Below the pieces are notes generated by a model, which had not been told where the DNA came from, ran no database searches, and was given only the letters and a program-made list of their open reading frames with translations. A stretch of DNA of 64,000 nucleotides, from positions 225,344-289,343 of the forward strand of contig NW_003101648.1 in assembly GCF_000003855.2 (NCBI RefSeq). Direction: 5' to 3'. The position numbers and the translations under genes were made by a program. Below, one piece after another: positions 24,037 through 35,958 of this stretch (positions are counted from its first letter, which is position 1; every line of letters begins with the position of its first letter). This stretch comes from Blastomyces gilchristii SLH14081 (lineage: Eukaryota > Ascomycota > Eurotiomycetes > Onygenales > Ajellomycetaceae).

Positions 24037-26030
24037 ATGTTATCCAATATCCATTTCATTGCCCCAGTAGAGATGATGCTCTGCCTGGTCTTCGTCCTTC
24101 TCATCTCCCCATTCCTCCTGACCTGGGTATTTACCAGCGTCAAGGCACGTTGCGAGTTCCAGCAAGGGAGAGAGCCCCCCTTGATCCCTTATGCCATACC
24201 ATGGCTTGGTCATGGACTGTTCTTCCGCCGCGGAACGACTCGTTTCTCGAGCTGGGTTAGGTTGGTTGACTCTTTTTTTTGCTTCTCTTGTTTTCTAGGG
24301 GGTGGTTCTATATCTTAGTCCAAGAAAGGAGATAAACTGAAAAAAAACCGGGAGGAGGAAAAGAGGGGAAAGGGGGTTGAATTCTAGCAGACTTTCGCTT
24401 ATTTATGTCTCGATCTCACATTTTTTCTAGGGGAAAATATCCTAGTCTTCCCGTGTCGAGAACATTAATGGCAGGGAATTACCTGTATACAGTTTTCGAC
24501 ACTAAACTGGCAAGCCAGATAGATCGCCGCCCAAAGCTATTCACCTTCGATCCCATCGTGCTGCTCGTGAATAAAGCATTCGGAGCCCCTCAAGCCGACC
24601 TTAAAATCCTTGAGAAAGGTCCCACTGGTCCAAACGGTGCAGGTGACGGCCAAGGCCTGATCCCTGAACTCCATCGACAACATATCCCTGGCCTCAGTGG
24701 TATAAATTTACCCCCGATGGTATCTAAATTCAACGAGGTTTTGACTGCAAGCTTAGAACAGGCGTTTTCAATGAAAGAAAGCCATGGTAACAGCGGCACA
24801 TGGAAAACTCTGGACTTTAACGAGTTCCTGATGCGGCATTATACGCTTGCTTCCATTCCGATGATAATGGGGACTCGTCTCATGGAAGTTTGGCCCCAAG
24901 CATATAAAGATCTTTGGGAATTTGATTCATGGGCATTGGCACTTACGACGAACTTACCCGGCATATTTATTCCAGAGGCTGCTGCAAGTCGAAGCGCGAT
25001 GGTTTCTGTCTTAGAACGATGGGAAGAGGAAGCAACCAAGCACCGAAAATTTGAAGACGTGGAATCGGAAGATCCCGCGTGGGATGAATATTGGGGAGCC
25101 AGGTTGATGAGGCAAAGACACCGTACATTTCTAAACAATGGCATCAGTAAACGAGGGCGGGCTGTTTTCCACCTCAGCCTTATGTGGGCGTACGTTGTTC
25201 CCCCCTATCCCTCTCCTCTTGCATCATTTTCTCCCCATCTAGTGCATAGCTGATTGGTGCATAATTTAAGAACAAATGCAAATGCCATCCCGGCCGCGAC
25301 ATGGATGCTGATACATTGCGTTCTCGACCCGCAGCTCTACGGTCGAGTTCGTCGCGCAATAGCATTGTCTCAGAAACAAGATGGCACGCTAGACATCGGA
25401 ACCCTAGCCACAAACAAGCTCATAAAATCGCTAGTCCTTGAGGTACTTCGGCTATACGTTTCGTCACCATCAGTGCGGCTTGTCTTGGAAACGACTGAGC
25501 TTGGGGGTTACGTGTTTCGCAAGGGAGGAACGATATTTATTCCCGGCAGAGAATTGCAAACAGATCCAGATGTTTGGTCTCCGGACGGCACGTTTGTGGA
25601 TGCTTCTGAATTCTGGGCGGAAAGGTTTATTGACAAAGAACCAGACGATGACGAAAACACGGGAGCAGAGATTAACGCGGATACGAAATTGGAGAACCTG
25701 GGTGGACAGAATGTGATAATTGAAACTGGATTGACCCTGTCGGCGGACGCGATGTCGATACCCGGCAAGGCAAGATCAAAGCCGCTCAGAGAACGAATGT
25801 ACTCCATGCGTCCCTTTGGAGGAGGCACCTCCTTCTGCCCTGGAAGGAACCTCGCGATGTATGAGGTCGTTGTTGGCATGGTGGCCATATTGTCGGCATT
25901 TGATATCGAAGTAGATAAGGAAGCACTGGCTTCGAATGGAATGCCGCAACCAAACACTAACTTGTCGGGAACAATGGGCCCAGATAGGCCGTTTATGGTG
26001 AGAATGAAGAAGCGAGAGACTGCGGAATAG
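24037..26030 (+). CDS. cytochrome P450, CYP7/CYP8-like
   Basis: Membrane-anchored heme monooxygenase. Exons 24037-24260, 24431-25189 and 25271-26030 join in frame to 580 residues. Residues 8-32 form the N-terminal ER anchor (hydrophobic, MMLCLVFVLLISPFLLTWVF), followed by the Pro-rich hinge PPLIPYAIPWLGHG. The heme loop is intact: FGGGTSFCPGRNLA with the Cys ligand near residue 516. The I-helix lacks the usual acid-Thr pair and instead reads NANAIPAATWML, as in the CYP7/CYP8 group (sterol 7-alpha-hydroxylase and prostacyclin-synthase relatives), so it may use a different oxygen chemistry or substrate. EVLRLY is the ExxR motif. First intron donor (GTTGGT at 24261) is weak but fixes the phase. 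Substrate unknown; no biosynthetic cluster partners are seen. Confidence 0.9.
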
Positions 26031-27558
26031 AGCCCACAGGGCTTAGGTAGAGATTCCAAGAATATGGCGGAGTAGGGGTATGAAATTATTGAAGACATAT
26101 GGAGATAGAACGATAGGGAGGATGCAGGATTAGTGTTTATTTCTAGTTAGCAAACGACAGCGACAGATGTATGGATATATATGAAGAAAGTAGCAAAATA
26201 GTCTAGGATTTCAGTGAGATCGGAGGGAAACTCTCGAACAATCAATGATCAGCCATTATATACATACATAAAGTCATAAGTCATACTCGGATTATCAATG
26301 AGCTACTTCACTCCCTGTAATCCATTCCATTTTGCAAGGAATATGTTCGTAAGAAGCTTCTCTGAAGCCGCCGCAAGCAACTGGGGATTTAGCCATGCTG
26401 GAGATAACCTGAATATGGAAGATCGGGACGACGCTGGGTGCTTTCAGAGCTTCATTATTCTAGCACCGTCCTTTAACGTATCGCTTTCACATTCAAATAT
26501 GCTAAGCTTCTTCCAAGTTCATCAAGCATGGACGGATGAGCATGAAGATATACTATGGACTTGCACCCGATGGGGTTTTAAGCTTCAAACCTTCGGTTGT
26601 GACAAATGGTCCTAAGGCTAAGCTTCATCATATCTAGATAAGGAGGAGCCTTCTTGCGTTCGCATTCGGGTTAATTCTTAACATCATCATTCTTCGGGAG
26701 TTGACCTCAACACTAGGATATCAGGATACCACCTCCAGAACTTCGGCGCAACTGTCAGGTTGTCAGTGTATACATATTTTCTTTCGCTGGGGTTCGATGT
26801 AACTTGCCTTATTCCACCCAGGCGCATATTCCACTGCCACCATATCTCTGATATATTGGCAACCGGATAGATACGCCTTCACAATTACATAGGGTCGGAG
26901 GGCGTATTCCTCTCTTTAACCTTTCCCACGCTGAATCGGTTCCACTCGCTAACTCCCTCTTCTTCCGCCGGTCCGTGAAAGCATGAAGAATAAGCACATA
27001 CAACATATCCAGGTGCTCGAAATTCCTCCTATTGCTCTATGTAGTGAGGTATGAGGTGAACCCCCTCTTGAGGATATCCTTTCATATACTTACTCTACGT
27101 CTCCATGAAACTAACTCATTTCCCTTGTATGTAATGTACATGTACATGAATGAGATTAATAGTCACCCGTGTTCATTGTATGAGGTGTTAGCGAAATAAA
27201 AGCTGCAATATTTGCGTCAAACTAAATAACAAGCTCGTCGATTTAGAAAAAGGAACATGAATTCAGAAGTGACACACCCCCCCTCCAAAGCTCACTCCTC
27301 TCCGCTCAATTGTCACTTGAAGGTTTGGGTTTATCTGAATGCACCAATCAGATCCACGGCTTCATATGATCCACGTGACTTTCGTTCGACTTTGAATTTC
27401 TCATTTTATATTTTTTTTAACTCATTACTTTGTTTCTTTTTAAAATTCATAAAAACGCGTCGACTATTTCATTTCGAGGGAATATATCTAATGTAAAATG
27501 ATCAAAAAATTAGAATCTCCTTTTTAGCCAACTAGCGCAATTTTTTTTACGATACAAA
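26031..27558. other. intergenic, no gene seen
   Basis: About 1.5 kb. A 105-codon + ORF (26298-26615) and a 65-codon - ORF (26809-27006) lack recognisable domains. The last 150 bp before the Clr2-like start are AT-rich. Confidence 0.6.
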
Positions 27559-30239
27559 ATGCCGCCTCCTAACCCGCCGTCCACGAAAGATGACGAAGGC
27601 GTCGTCAAGGTCTGCATAGACAAGACGTTTACGGATGGAGACATAAATCGCTGGCCGACAGAGTCGCGATTTGAAAGAGAAGATCCGCGTCTTTATTTGC
27701 TGAAATTGGCTAATATGTGGATGAAAGCGAGAGGCGAGGCAAGACCAGGTTAGTTGGTGTCTTTGATCTCCTCAATATGGTGCCATGCTTCCTTTGTCGT
27801 AACTCTTTCATTCTCATGTTCTGAATAACTGTTGCTTTGTAAAATATTGTATGAACGTGTCGTGTGATGTCGTTGCGCTGCATCTTCAATTCTTCCCCAT
27901 GTTCTACCCTTTTCAAAACTTGAAGAATTGGGTTAGGATGTATGAAGGGTTGATAGTTCTTGGAGTCTCTCTGTATTTTTGAGCTTGATATTACATATAT
28001 CAAACTTGTTCCTTGTTGGTTCCCTATCTCGACTCAAGCGTTGCCATGTTAACAATTGATTCAACCCGGCTGGAGTTTAGGGAAACAATATATCCTGGAC
28101 CAACTACCCGAAGGATATGTATATATGTCTCGAGCACGCCAACAAAATCCCGAGCTTGTCAGTACTAGTACCTCTGCCAGATTTTCAGAAAATGTTTGTA
28201 TATTTCATGAACACAAGCTGATTGGCATCGAAATAACACCAGCGGGACAAATATCTATACGGCCACCCATCAGGATACTACTATAACTCTCCAAATAGAT
28301 TCTGGCCTCATTTCTACTATTTAATGACTCATGGTGCCACTCCATGCGGCTGCGATATCTGCAAAGCTGGTAAGCAAGCAGCTAAGTACGACGACCCTAC
28401 CATGGCGGGGCAGCGCCGCAAACCTGGACCTAAACCTAAGCAGAAGCTTGGTGGGGTGAGCAAATCCGCAAATGGTGCAGGAAACAGGTTCGGTAAGCGA
28501 TTTACCCGTTTGCTCTTCTTGGAGAATATATCGCGGTTTCTTCATTGAGACGTAGCCTCTGACATGTGTTTGTTGGTATAGGGCGTCCTCAAAGGAGAAA
28601 CTATCTGGCTGAGGATGAGGAGGGAACACCAGACGTGTTCAAAATCCTAGTCTCCAAACTAAAGGAAAGAGGCAGCATCGACCAATCGATTAAAGAACCA
28701 TTAAGCATGGATTGGAGAGCACAACGCAACACGCTACAAGAACATCTAACTAGAACTTTTATGCAACATTCGTTTATCCCTCGGCTTGGCGAACTTGTTC
28801 TCTGGTGCTACTCCTTTCAGGGGACAGAGCTTAAATTCAACTGGGTGACTGAAAAGTTCGAAGTGTATTGCCGGAAAACGCGAAAATTCCTTGGCACCCC
28901 TGAATGGCGAGCGGGAACTGTGGCGCAAACGGCCGAGGAACCTCCTGTTCTTGAAGACATTGTTACGGAAACCAAGAAAAGATTTGCTGTCAACATATCT
29001 GGTTTCCGGATAGAGACATTCCCGGACCCAAATAGCACTGACAAGAACCTCTCGCGCCAATACAAATATGTACCCCTGAACTGCATTCGGCCTCTGAACT
29101 ACTGGCAGATATTTCTGCAAGGCGTCCTTCCTGACGACTATCACCCATCTATTAAAAACGCGCTCACGGTCATGCCTTCGTGCTCCGTGGTCGATAAGTA
29201 CCATTTCAAGGGCACGTGGCCGGACGCGACGGTATATTGTAGAGGCATATTTATTGGCTCCGAATTCCTAATAAAGGGTGATGGCGTTAGACTCACACCA
29301 CGCTCACCATCACTTTCGGCAGATCCATACAACCGTGTCACCGATGTGCTAGTCATCGAGAGTATCCAGGTTAAGCTGAGGAACTGCGACGCCGACCTTG
29401 CGTCTCCCCTGCTATGTCAGTCAACTGCAGTTCGACTTGTGGGCAAAGCTTACACGCTATCTCCAAAAAATGCCTATCGAGAGCCGGATTCAACTATGGC
29501 TCCGAGACCCCTTTCAGATGAAGAAGTCATCAATTCTTTTGAGTGCGTGGGAATGAGTGGCTATGGCACATGGTACCGCATGCAACCAGAGAAGACACGT
29601 GTTCAAATATCCCTAGATCATGTTGTCGGCCGTTGCTACGAATCGGAGGTCATGTCCCTCATGTTCGATGAGATCTCGCTGGGCATCGACCTGGAAGGGG
29701 TGACGGCGGGCCGTGAATATGGCCGATTGACCGATCAACGATTAGCCCCGGGCAAAGAGTGGTTCTTCGGAGATACCAGGGTCGAGACCCTTGCGCTGGA
29801 AAGCTTGAATTTGGAGGAAGTTGGCATATACGATGACATGCGAGATCCCAAGATGTTCCGCGCAAATCTGCATATTATTGATGGCAACGCCACGGGCGCA
29901 GATATCAGAGATGCCAAAATTCCCCGCGCAATGGGCAGGCCACCACGGGCGGGTCTCATTGGCGGCAGAACTACGTCGTCCACGTTTGAAAAAGTGGGTA
30001 AGATGACTTCGCTGGTGACTAGCGCGCTTGGGCCGCTGGAGGCGTCGGCAAACCAGACACCAATGGACCTTACGTCTGCTGCTGGTTCGGATGTCAGTGG
30101 GGGTAGTGAGAGCAGTGAAAGTGACGACCTGCAGACTGCTCTCCAGCAGATACCTCTGATCCGTGGCGGAACAGAGGAGAGCGAGGGCGGTGATTATAGG
30201 CCGAGCGGTTCGAAGCCGAAAAAGGCTAAATACGCGTGA
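27559..30239 (+). CDS. cryptic loci regulator 2 (Clr2) family heterochromatin protein
   Basis: Clr2 in fission yeast is a core subunit of the SHREC histone-deacetylase/remodeller complex that silences heterochromatin. Four exons, 27559-27748, 28081-28157, 28243-28492 and 28582-30239, join in frame to 724 residues. The N-terminal domain reads YLLKLANMWMKARGE ... GKQYILDQLPEGYVYMSRAR ... YLYGHPSGYYYNSPNRFWPH and is followed by a Cys cluster, CGCDIC (about 123-128), then a basic AT-hook-like stretch RRKPGPKPK. The C-terminal domain (about 200-560) holds FIPRLGELVLWCY and a long beta-rich region ending before a Ser/acidic tail. The 86-90 bp introns 2 and 3 were placed from family conservation. 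Stands 617 bp from the convergent dioxygenase gene and 3.2 kb from the SRA-domain gene. Confidence 0.83.
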
Positions 30240-30856
30240 CCTTACATTCCGGCGTTCTGATTTGGACAAGTTTTATTTTATTTTATTTTATTTTATTTAT
30301 TTATTTTTTTTTTCAGCAGGGTGGTGTTTGTTCGGTTGGTTACGATTGCAATGGGTTTCCTCTGTTCCTCCCGAGACGGGAGCACCATTTCAACGCATGG
30401 GCTGGGTTTGATATAAACTGTTCGTTTTCAGGCCTTTTGCTCATGTCCATTTTCTTTCATTCTACGCATTTAGTGTTTGCCCCTTTGCCTCTTTATTTTG
30501 TCCTTCCCCATGTACTACTAGCAAGATACCTCTGTATTCTATCCCCATTTTCAGCGTTTTAAGACAGCTAATGGCGCCTAAGTGATAGTTGAGCATACAA
30601 TTTTACTTCTAGTTAGCAGAATATTTTTTACTGTTTCCAAGCGCTGCCACAACCATACATAGAATGATATGGTTTACATAGAGTAATCAATATAAAGGCA
30701 ATCCTAAATAATAAATGAAATAGGATGAAATAAATTTAAATCCCCGCCCAGCTAGGTCTCAATTTACGATACGGAGTACGGTTATAATACAACAAAGAAA
30801 AGAAAAGAAAAGAAAAGAGAGAAAAAATAAAAAATAAAAAGAAAAAAAAATAACGC
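30240..30856. other. intergenic with TTTTA and AAAAG repeats
   Basis: Convergent 3' ends. Contains (TTTTA)n at about 30,272-30,311 just after the Clr2-like stop and (AAAAG)n at about 30,795-30,820 just before the dioxygenase stop. No gene seen. Confidence 0.7.
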
Positions 30857-32156
30857 CTAATGATTCCTCTCCACCACCTCCCTCGCAAAATCCGCAAACG
30901 TCTTTCCCTCCTGAACCTCCTCACCCAGATTCGGCTGCGTAAACACAGCCAACGTATTCCGCGCAACCTTCCCCTTCACATTCTTCACCCCTCTCACAAA
31001 ATGTGGCACGGCCTTGAATCTCCCCTTGGTAATCAACTCCAGCGCCTCCCCCGTCTGAAACGCCAAACAGTCCTTGGGGATATTCACCTTGACAACCTGT
31101 CCTGTCCGTGAGCGGATATACAAGCCAGCCTTCGGGTCTGGGGAGGCGGATAATTCGGGGATACCGCTGCTAGACGAACTTGACAATGAGGAGGAATTCG
31201 GCGGATTCGCCTCCTCATCAACGAACATGGCAGAGGTGAGGCCAGTGAGGCAGCTGTGGTCAATGTGCGTCGCACACCAGTCATCCTCTTCTTCACCTTC
31301 GTCGTCCTCACCTGCGCCTCTTTGCACGCTGTCTGTTCCAGCCTCGTCTACCACAGGGGGGAAGTAATGCAACAACCTCGCTTTGGTGGTCAAGCTCGTC
31401 TTGACAACATGCTCCAAATAACCGCTCTTATACCCTTCGATATTCGCCAGCGCATAGCGATCGCAGGCGCGCGCTACCAGCGTCGCGGTATCGATGATTA
31501 GGGTGCAGAGTTGCTCGATGCTATTGCGGAAAGTGGGCAGGTGCTGGGCATTGGGCCAGATATTCGGGGCCGTGTGCTGGGGGAAATCTGGAAATCCGTC
31601 CTCGGGCGCATTTTGCAGGGATGGATCCTGGTAGAATGCGCAGTTTATGTAGTAGGAGCCCTTGAGGGTGTCGAAGCGGCCGGAGCGGAGGGTTTCTTTG
31701 CCACAGGACCAGCCGACGAGGTATTTGGATGCGGGGCTGGAGAGGGTGTCTGGGAGGAGTGATTGGGGTTATTTCAAGCGATTAATTATTTTTCCTTGTT
31801 TCTTTTGTTTTCTTTGTGAAGTAGATAACTAGTTTACATACCGAGCTCATCCTGTGGGAGCGCAGCTACGTATGAGGCATTTGATAGGGCTGTGGCGCGT
31901 AGCTCTTTGAAGCGGGCGGGGAGATCTTTGACGATGATGATGCCGAGTGACGACGGGCCAAAGGCTTCAGTTAATGTCTCGAAAGAAACGGAACCTTATA
32001 TATATGTTATACATGGAGTCAGCGTCTGCTTTTATTTGGCTTTTTAAGGAGGAATATAGTTGATTACATACCCTCTTCAAGCTCTTTTAGGCTAACTGTA
32101 ACTGCCTGTCCCTGGATGGGCGCAGAGGAGTCCATATGTGTCTTGACGGACTTCAT
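30857..32156 (-). CDS. 2-oxoglutarate/Fe(II) dioxygenase, isopenicillin-N-synthase-like
   Basis: Non-heme iron oxygenase of the clavaminate/IPNS-like fold. Exons 32156-32072, 31994-31842 and 31749-30857 join in frame to 376 residues. The N-terminal DIOX-type domain covers residues 1-190 (VTVSLKELEE, FGPSSLGIIIVKDLP). The iron triad is present: H241 and D243 in ATHIDHSCLTGL and H329 in FKAVPHFVRGV, with R343 in ARNTLAVFTQP as the 2-oxoglutarate-contact Arg (the usual RxS is RNT here). Between the HxD and the distal His lies a low-complexity insert of Ser and Pro (about 261-283), and an acidic run (EDDEGEEEDD) precedes the HxD. Substrate unknown. Divergent from the SRA gene with 1.28 kb between starts. 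Confidence 0.87.
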
Positions 32157-33436
32157 CAAGTTAGGATTTACTATTGATGCGGGGGAGAGAGAACTGAGTG
32201 TGGTCTATATACTCCATATACAGAGCATCATCGGTTGACTCCCGACAACCTGTTTAATACCCTGGTGATGGGAATGGGGATTGCGGGAGGGAAGCCATTA
32301 TAAGAAGAGTATTAGTTATAACTAAACTTAATCGCGGGGGAAGTTCGGGGGTTGTTAGTTAACTATTCTACTGGAAGAATTGAGCTCAACGTCAACAACA
32401 CCTGGAAAGTAGTAATAATAATATACAGAGAAGTTTCTTGAGTGCAAATATGGACGGACATACAGGTAATAATAATATGTACTATTCCATTTACGCAAAG
32501 GCAGAAGAGTACTCCGAGTGCTTCACTCTCTCTGCCAATAACTAACTAACCTATATATATATATATATATATATAGTGACAAATGATGTTTTTCAGTGTA
32601 AAAGCTTAATTCCACAAAATACTCATTATATAGACACGCAAGTATATTACTGTATATGGTTTAGTCAGTCCTGGCTTTCATCACTCATATATTACTTGTA
32701 CAGTACAGTACAGTACAGTACAATGCAATACAGTACAATACAGTACAGAGAGAGAGAGAGAGACAACTTCTGTATAAAGATTAACAGAGAGAGTACTTAC
32801 TATGTAGATAGAGACTTGTCTGAATATATACTCTATAGGAGGAAACAATAACACAATTAGTGTAATTTTCTGTCATCTCAATTTATAACTGTTTATTGAT
32901 GGGAAGCCTCTATCATTGATCATATCAAGACAGTAAGACACAACATCAATAATGAGGAGACCTTGATTGCTAGTTACTACAATCACAGTATCATTGATGT
33001 TGTACTCATTGAAACAGAACACTAGTTAGAAAATTACTCAAATGTCATCAGAGGCTGCCTGCCCCACAGTTGCTCTGTCAACTGCGGAAGTTAAACAGTT
33101 TTAAAAATCATCATCACGTCAACACCACAATTTCATTTGATTGAATGCAACCTGCAATCCCCCGCTCTTTTCATCAGATTAGTCGGCGCATACATTGAGT
33201 TGTAATGAGGAGAGCATTCTCTCAGGCACTTAATACAGTTTAGCCTTCTCCTCACTGTTTCTCATTCACCCGTTTTCAGCCAATCCTCCACTTTTCAATC
33301 AACATTTGAATCGAAATTGCACATTTCCTTCGCACGAAGTTATTTCTCTACAAGGCAAAGTTCAAGTCCTCTGATGGTCTGATTTAAAAGATCTAAACTC
33401 GCTTTCCTTCCTCTCTTCAATCCAAACAATTTTACA
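32157..33436. other. divergent promoter region with microsatellites
   Basis: Shared upstream space of the dioxygenase (-) and SRA gene (+). AT-rich, with a (TA)n run at about 32,553-32,575 and a (GTACA)n plus (AG)n block annotated separately. No gene seen; the 91-codon ORF 32576-32851 is made largely of repeat. Confidence 0.6.
32697..32763. repeat. (GTACA)n followed by (AG)n microsatellite
   Basis: About ten imperfect copies of the 5-mer GTACA (some GCAAT/ACAAT variants), running directly into about eight AG units. GTAC is self-complementary, so the tract can fold back on itself. Lies in the divergent promoter between the dioxygenase and SRA genes. Confidence 0.85.
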
Positions 33437-35019
33437 ATGGAGCCTGGCAATGTGAAACCAGAGCCCAATCAAACACAAGGGATCATCTCTATCCCCAACC
33501 GCCCATTCGCTGAGAAAGTCGCGGCGGCTCTCAAGGAGCTGAGACAGAAGCAATCCGCCAGCACACCTCCTGCTGCGATCTTGACACCGACATCTGTAAC
33601 ACCCGCTTCAGGAACAACTGCAACTCCTGCCACCGGCGCCATGGATGCAGCCGATAGCAGCGACTTGCAGATCGAGGAAACTGAGTCTGCCTCTGCCCTC
33701 GAGGAGACCACTACGCGTGTGGATCGCCCAATTACCCTACAGCAACCTGAAGAAAGGTTAGCTGCAAAGAGAAAGAGACCTGCCCTTGACCCTCTCAAGT
33801 GTACGTGCGCTGTCTCCGAAAAATGCTTAAGAGCTGCGAGGGATGGCGTGGTAGACTGTCGAATTGGCTCTGGCGCCCCAATCCCCAAGCGCAAACAGAC
33901 GCGCGTAGGCCCCAGGCCTGGTCGCGAAAATGAGCCGTGAGTATATAGCTTTTCTCTATCTCATCTCTATATTGTGTTTTTATTGTAATACCTTTTATTG
34001 TTATTATTATTATTTTTTGCTACGCGTCATTTGCGAATATATCACGTCGAGGGAAAACAAACATAGCTAATTCCCCCAATTCCAGCTTCCGCTACATCTC
34101 ACCAAAGGAAAGAGGTCGCCTCCAAAGATCAGCTGACGATGTCCTCTCATTACTCACGCTCTTCAAACGAGCATCCACCGCCCCGGAGGGCGAACGCCCC
34201 GCCATCTTCAACGGAATGCGGGGACGCATCCAACAACTGCAATTCTACGATGTCAGCGCAGCTCTCCCTTCCCTCCTTCAAAAATTCATGGATTACAACA
34301 CCGGCCTTCCAGCCATCGTTAACAGCCCCGACGACGCCGTCCCCTGGGACATCAAGTTAGATTGCGAAGCGATCCTCTTCCGCTGGCAACGTGGGGACTT
34401 CGACCCGAATTTACTCCGTGGCATCATGACTGCTGAACGCAACAGATCCGCCCGCAAACTCGACCCCACCTACAAATTCAAACGAGACAGCATCGTTGTC
34501 GGCGACAACCACCTGCGCAACGGCCAATGGTTCCCGCTGCAAATCACCACAATCCGCGACGGCGCCCACGGCGAAATGGAAGCAGGCATCTCCGGCCGCA
34601 ACAAGGTCGGCGCCGTCTCCATCATCCTTAGCTCGGCGGGGAAAGGGTACCCAGACGTCGACCAGGGGGATACCATCGCCTACTGTGGCACGCACGGCAA
34701 GGATGGCCAGATATCCGCGGGCACGAACCTGCTGATCGAATCACATGCGAACCGGACGCCCATCCGCGTCCTGCGCAGCTCGAAGCTGCCCAAGATTAAC
34801 CCTTATCGTCCCGTTGCCGGGTTCCGGTACGACGGGCTCTATGAGATTCATGGCGTGGACGTGCTGGATTCGCAGACGATGTTGCACCGGTTTAAATTGC
34901 GGAGGATCGCGGGGCAGACGCCTATTCGATACCAGGGGGAGGAGAGGCGGCCGACGGTGAGGGAGGTGGAAGAGTGGAGGATTCTCCAGAATCTTGATGC
35001 GAGTTCGAAGCTGAAGTAG
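33437..35019 (+). CDS. stand-alone SRA-YDG domain protein
   Basis: SRA domains bind 5-methylcytosine in DNA, with base flipping in UHRF1-type proteins. Exons 33437-33936 and 34086-35019 join in frame to 477 residues. N-terminal part (1-165) is Ala/Thr/Pro-rich with a small Cys cluster (CTCAVSEKC) and a basic stretch. Middle helical region about 168-290 (FRYISPKERGRLQRSADDV). The SRA domain is about 300-450: FKRDSIVVGDNHLRNGQWFP, the GISG turn after HGEMEA, GDTIAYCGTHG, TNLLIESHANRTPIRVLR and FRYDGLYEIHGVDVLDS (the YDG motif). I see no RING, PHD or SET domain, so unlike UHRF1 or plant SUVH proteins it is probably a reader only. A methyl-DNA role is inferred from the family, not shown. Confidence 0.88.
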
Positions 35020-35958
35020 TTGAGTCGGGCTTGGTGGGGGTACGCGAAGCCTATTACCGATGGGGAATTTTTTTAGATTCCTGCGGCGTTTAACTCAAGG
35101 GATTGATTGGCGTGCATCGTGACACGATCGACGCGTGTTTTCGTTTACGGAGGCCGGATAGGTTTTAACTGTGTTTGGTTCAAACCCCCTTCCTTTCTTG
35201 TTATTATTTCCCACGGTCTTTACACACTTTTAATCCCTCCTTCCTCTTTGTCTATTAATTTTCACGAGGATTTATTTCTCTTGCACAAACGTTTTATGAG
35301 GACCATGATGTATCTTGTTCCTACCCCTATCAGTTTTCGATATACTTTAGACCTAGGTCTCTTCGAGTAACGATATGATAATGAACTTTTGATGAATTTT
35401 TACCACTTCCGTAATTTTCTTATTATCTGTATAGCTACTACGATAGTTGACTACTACTTAACAGCTGACAAATGCTCGGGAACGAAGGTTGGTTGGTCCT
35501 GACGAAATCGCGGTGAAGACGATATCAAATCGATCTATTTAATCATCTGAAATACAATAACGCGAGTAGGCAAGCCATTTTTTTGATCCAAAAAAGTTTA
35601 AAAAAGGAAAGAGCCAAATAAAGAGCTGTTAAGACGAATAAAAACAAACGATGTAAATGACATTCACTGCTCCAGCCAGCACAAACTTGCCCTGTCCTTT
35701 GACAGGCAGACAAGACAGCCCTATCCCTAGCCCAGCCAGCCCTTCCCAACTCCACTGCGCCGTTATGAATAATGACAGTTTGAGGATACTCGTCAAAGCC
35801 AGTTTGGAAAAAAAAAAAAAAAAAAAAATAGGAAAGAAAGAAAGAAACTCCGCAAATGCCCCAGGGAGATTGTATATAAGTAAATAAATAAAAGTTGAAG
35901 TTAAAAATCAAGTAGCAAACCTAAGACGTCGTGTTAGTGTTTTCCCTTTTCCTCTGAG
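35020..35958. other. intergenic, convergent 3' ends
   Basis: Between the SRA gene and RMD5. Contains a 19-A run near 35,811-35,829. Small ORFs have no recognisable domain. Confidence 0.65.

Noticed and set aside
26780..26820. Possible tRNA T-arm (GGTTCGA)
   Set aside because: No matching acceptor, D or anticodon arms around it.
30857..32156. TET/JBP-like DNA demethylase next to the SRA gene
   Set aside because: The domain order and motifs are those of isopenicillin-N-synthase-like small-molecule oxygenases.
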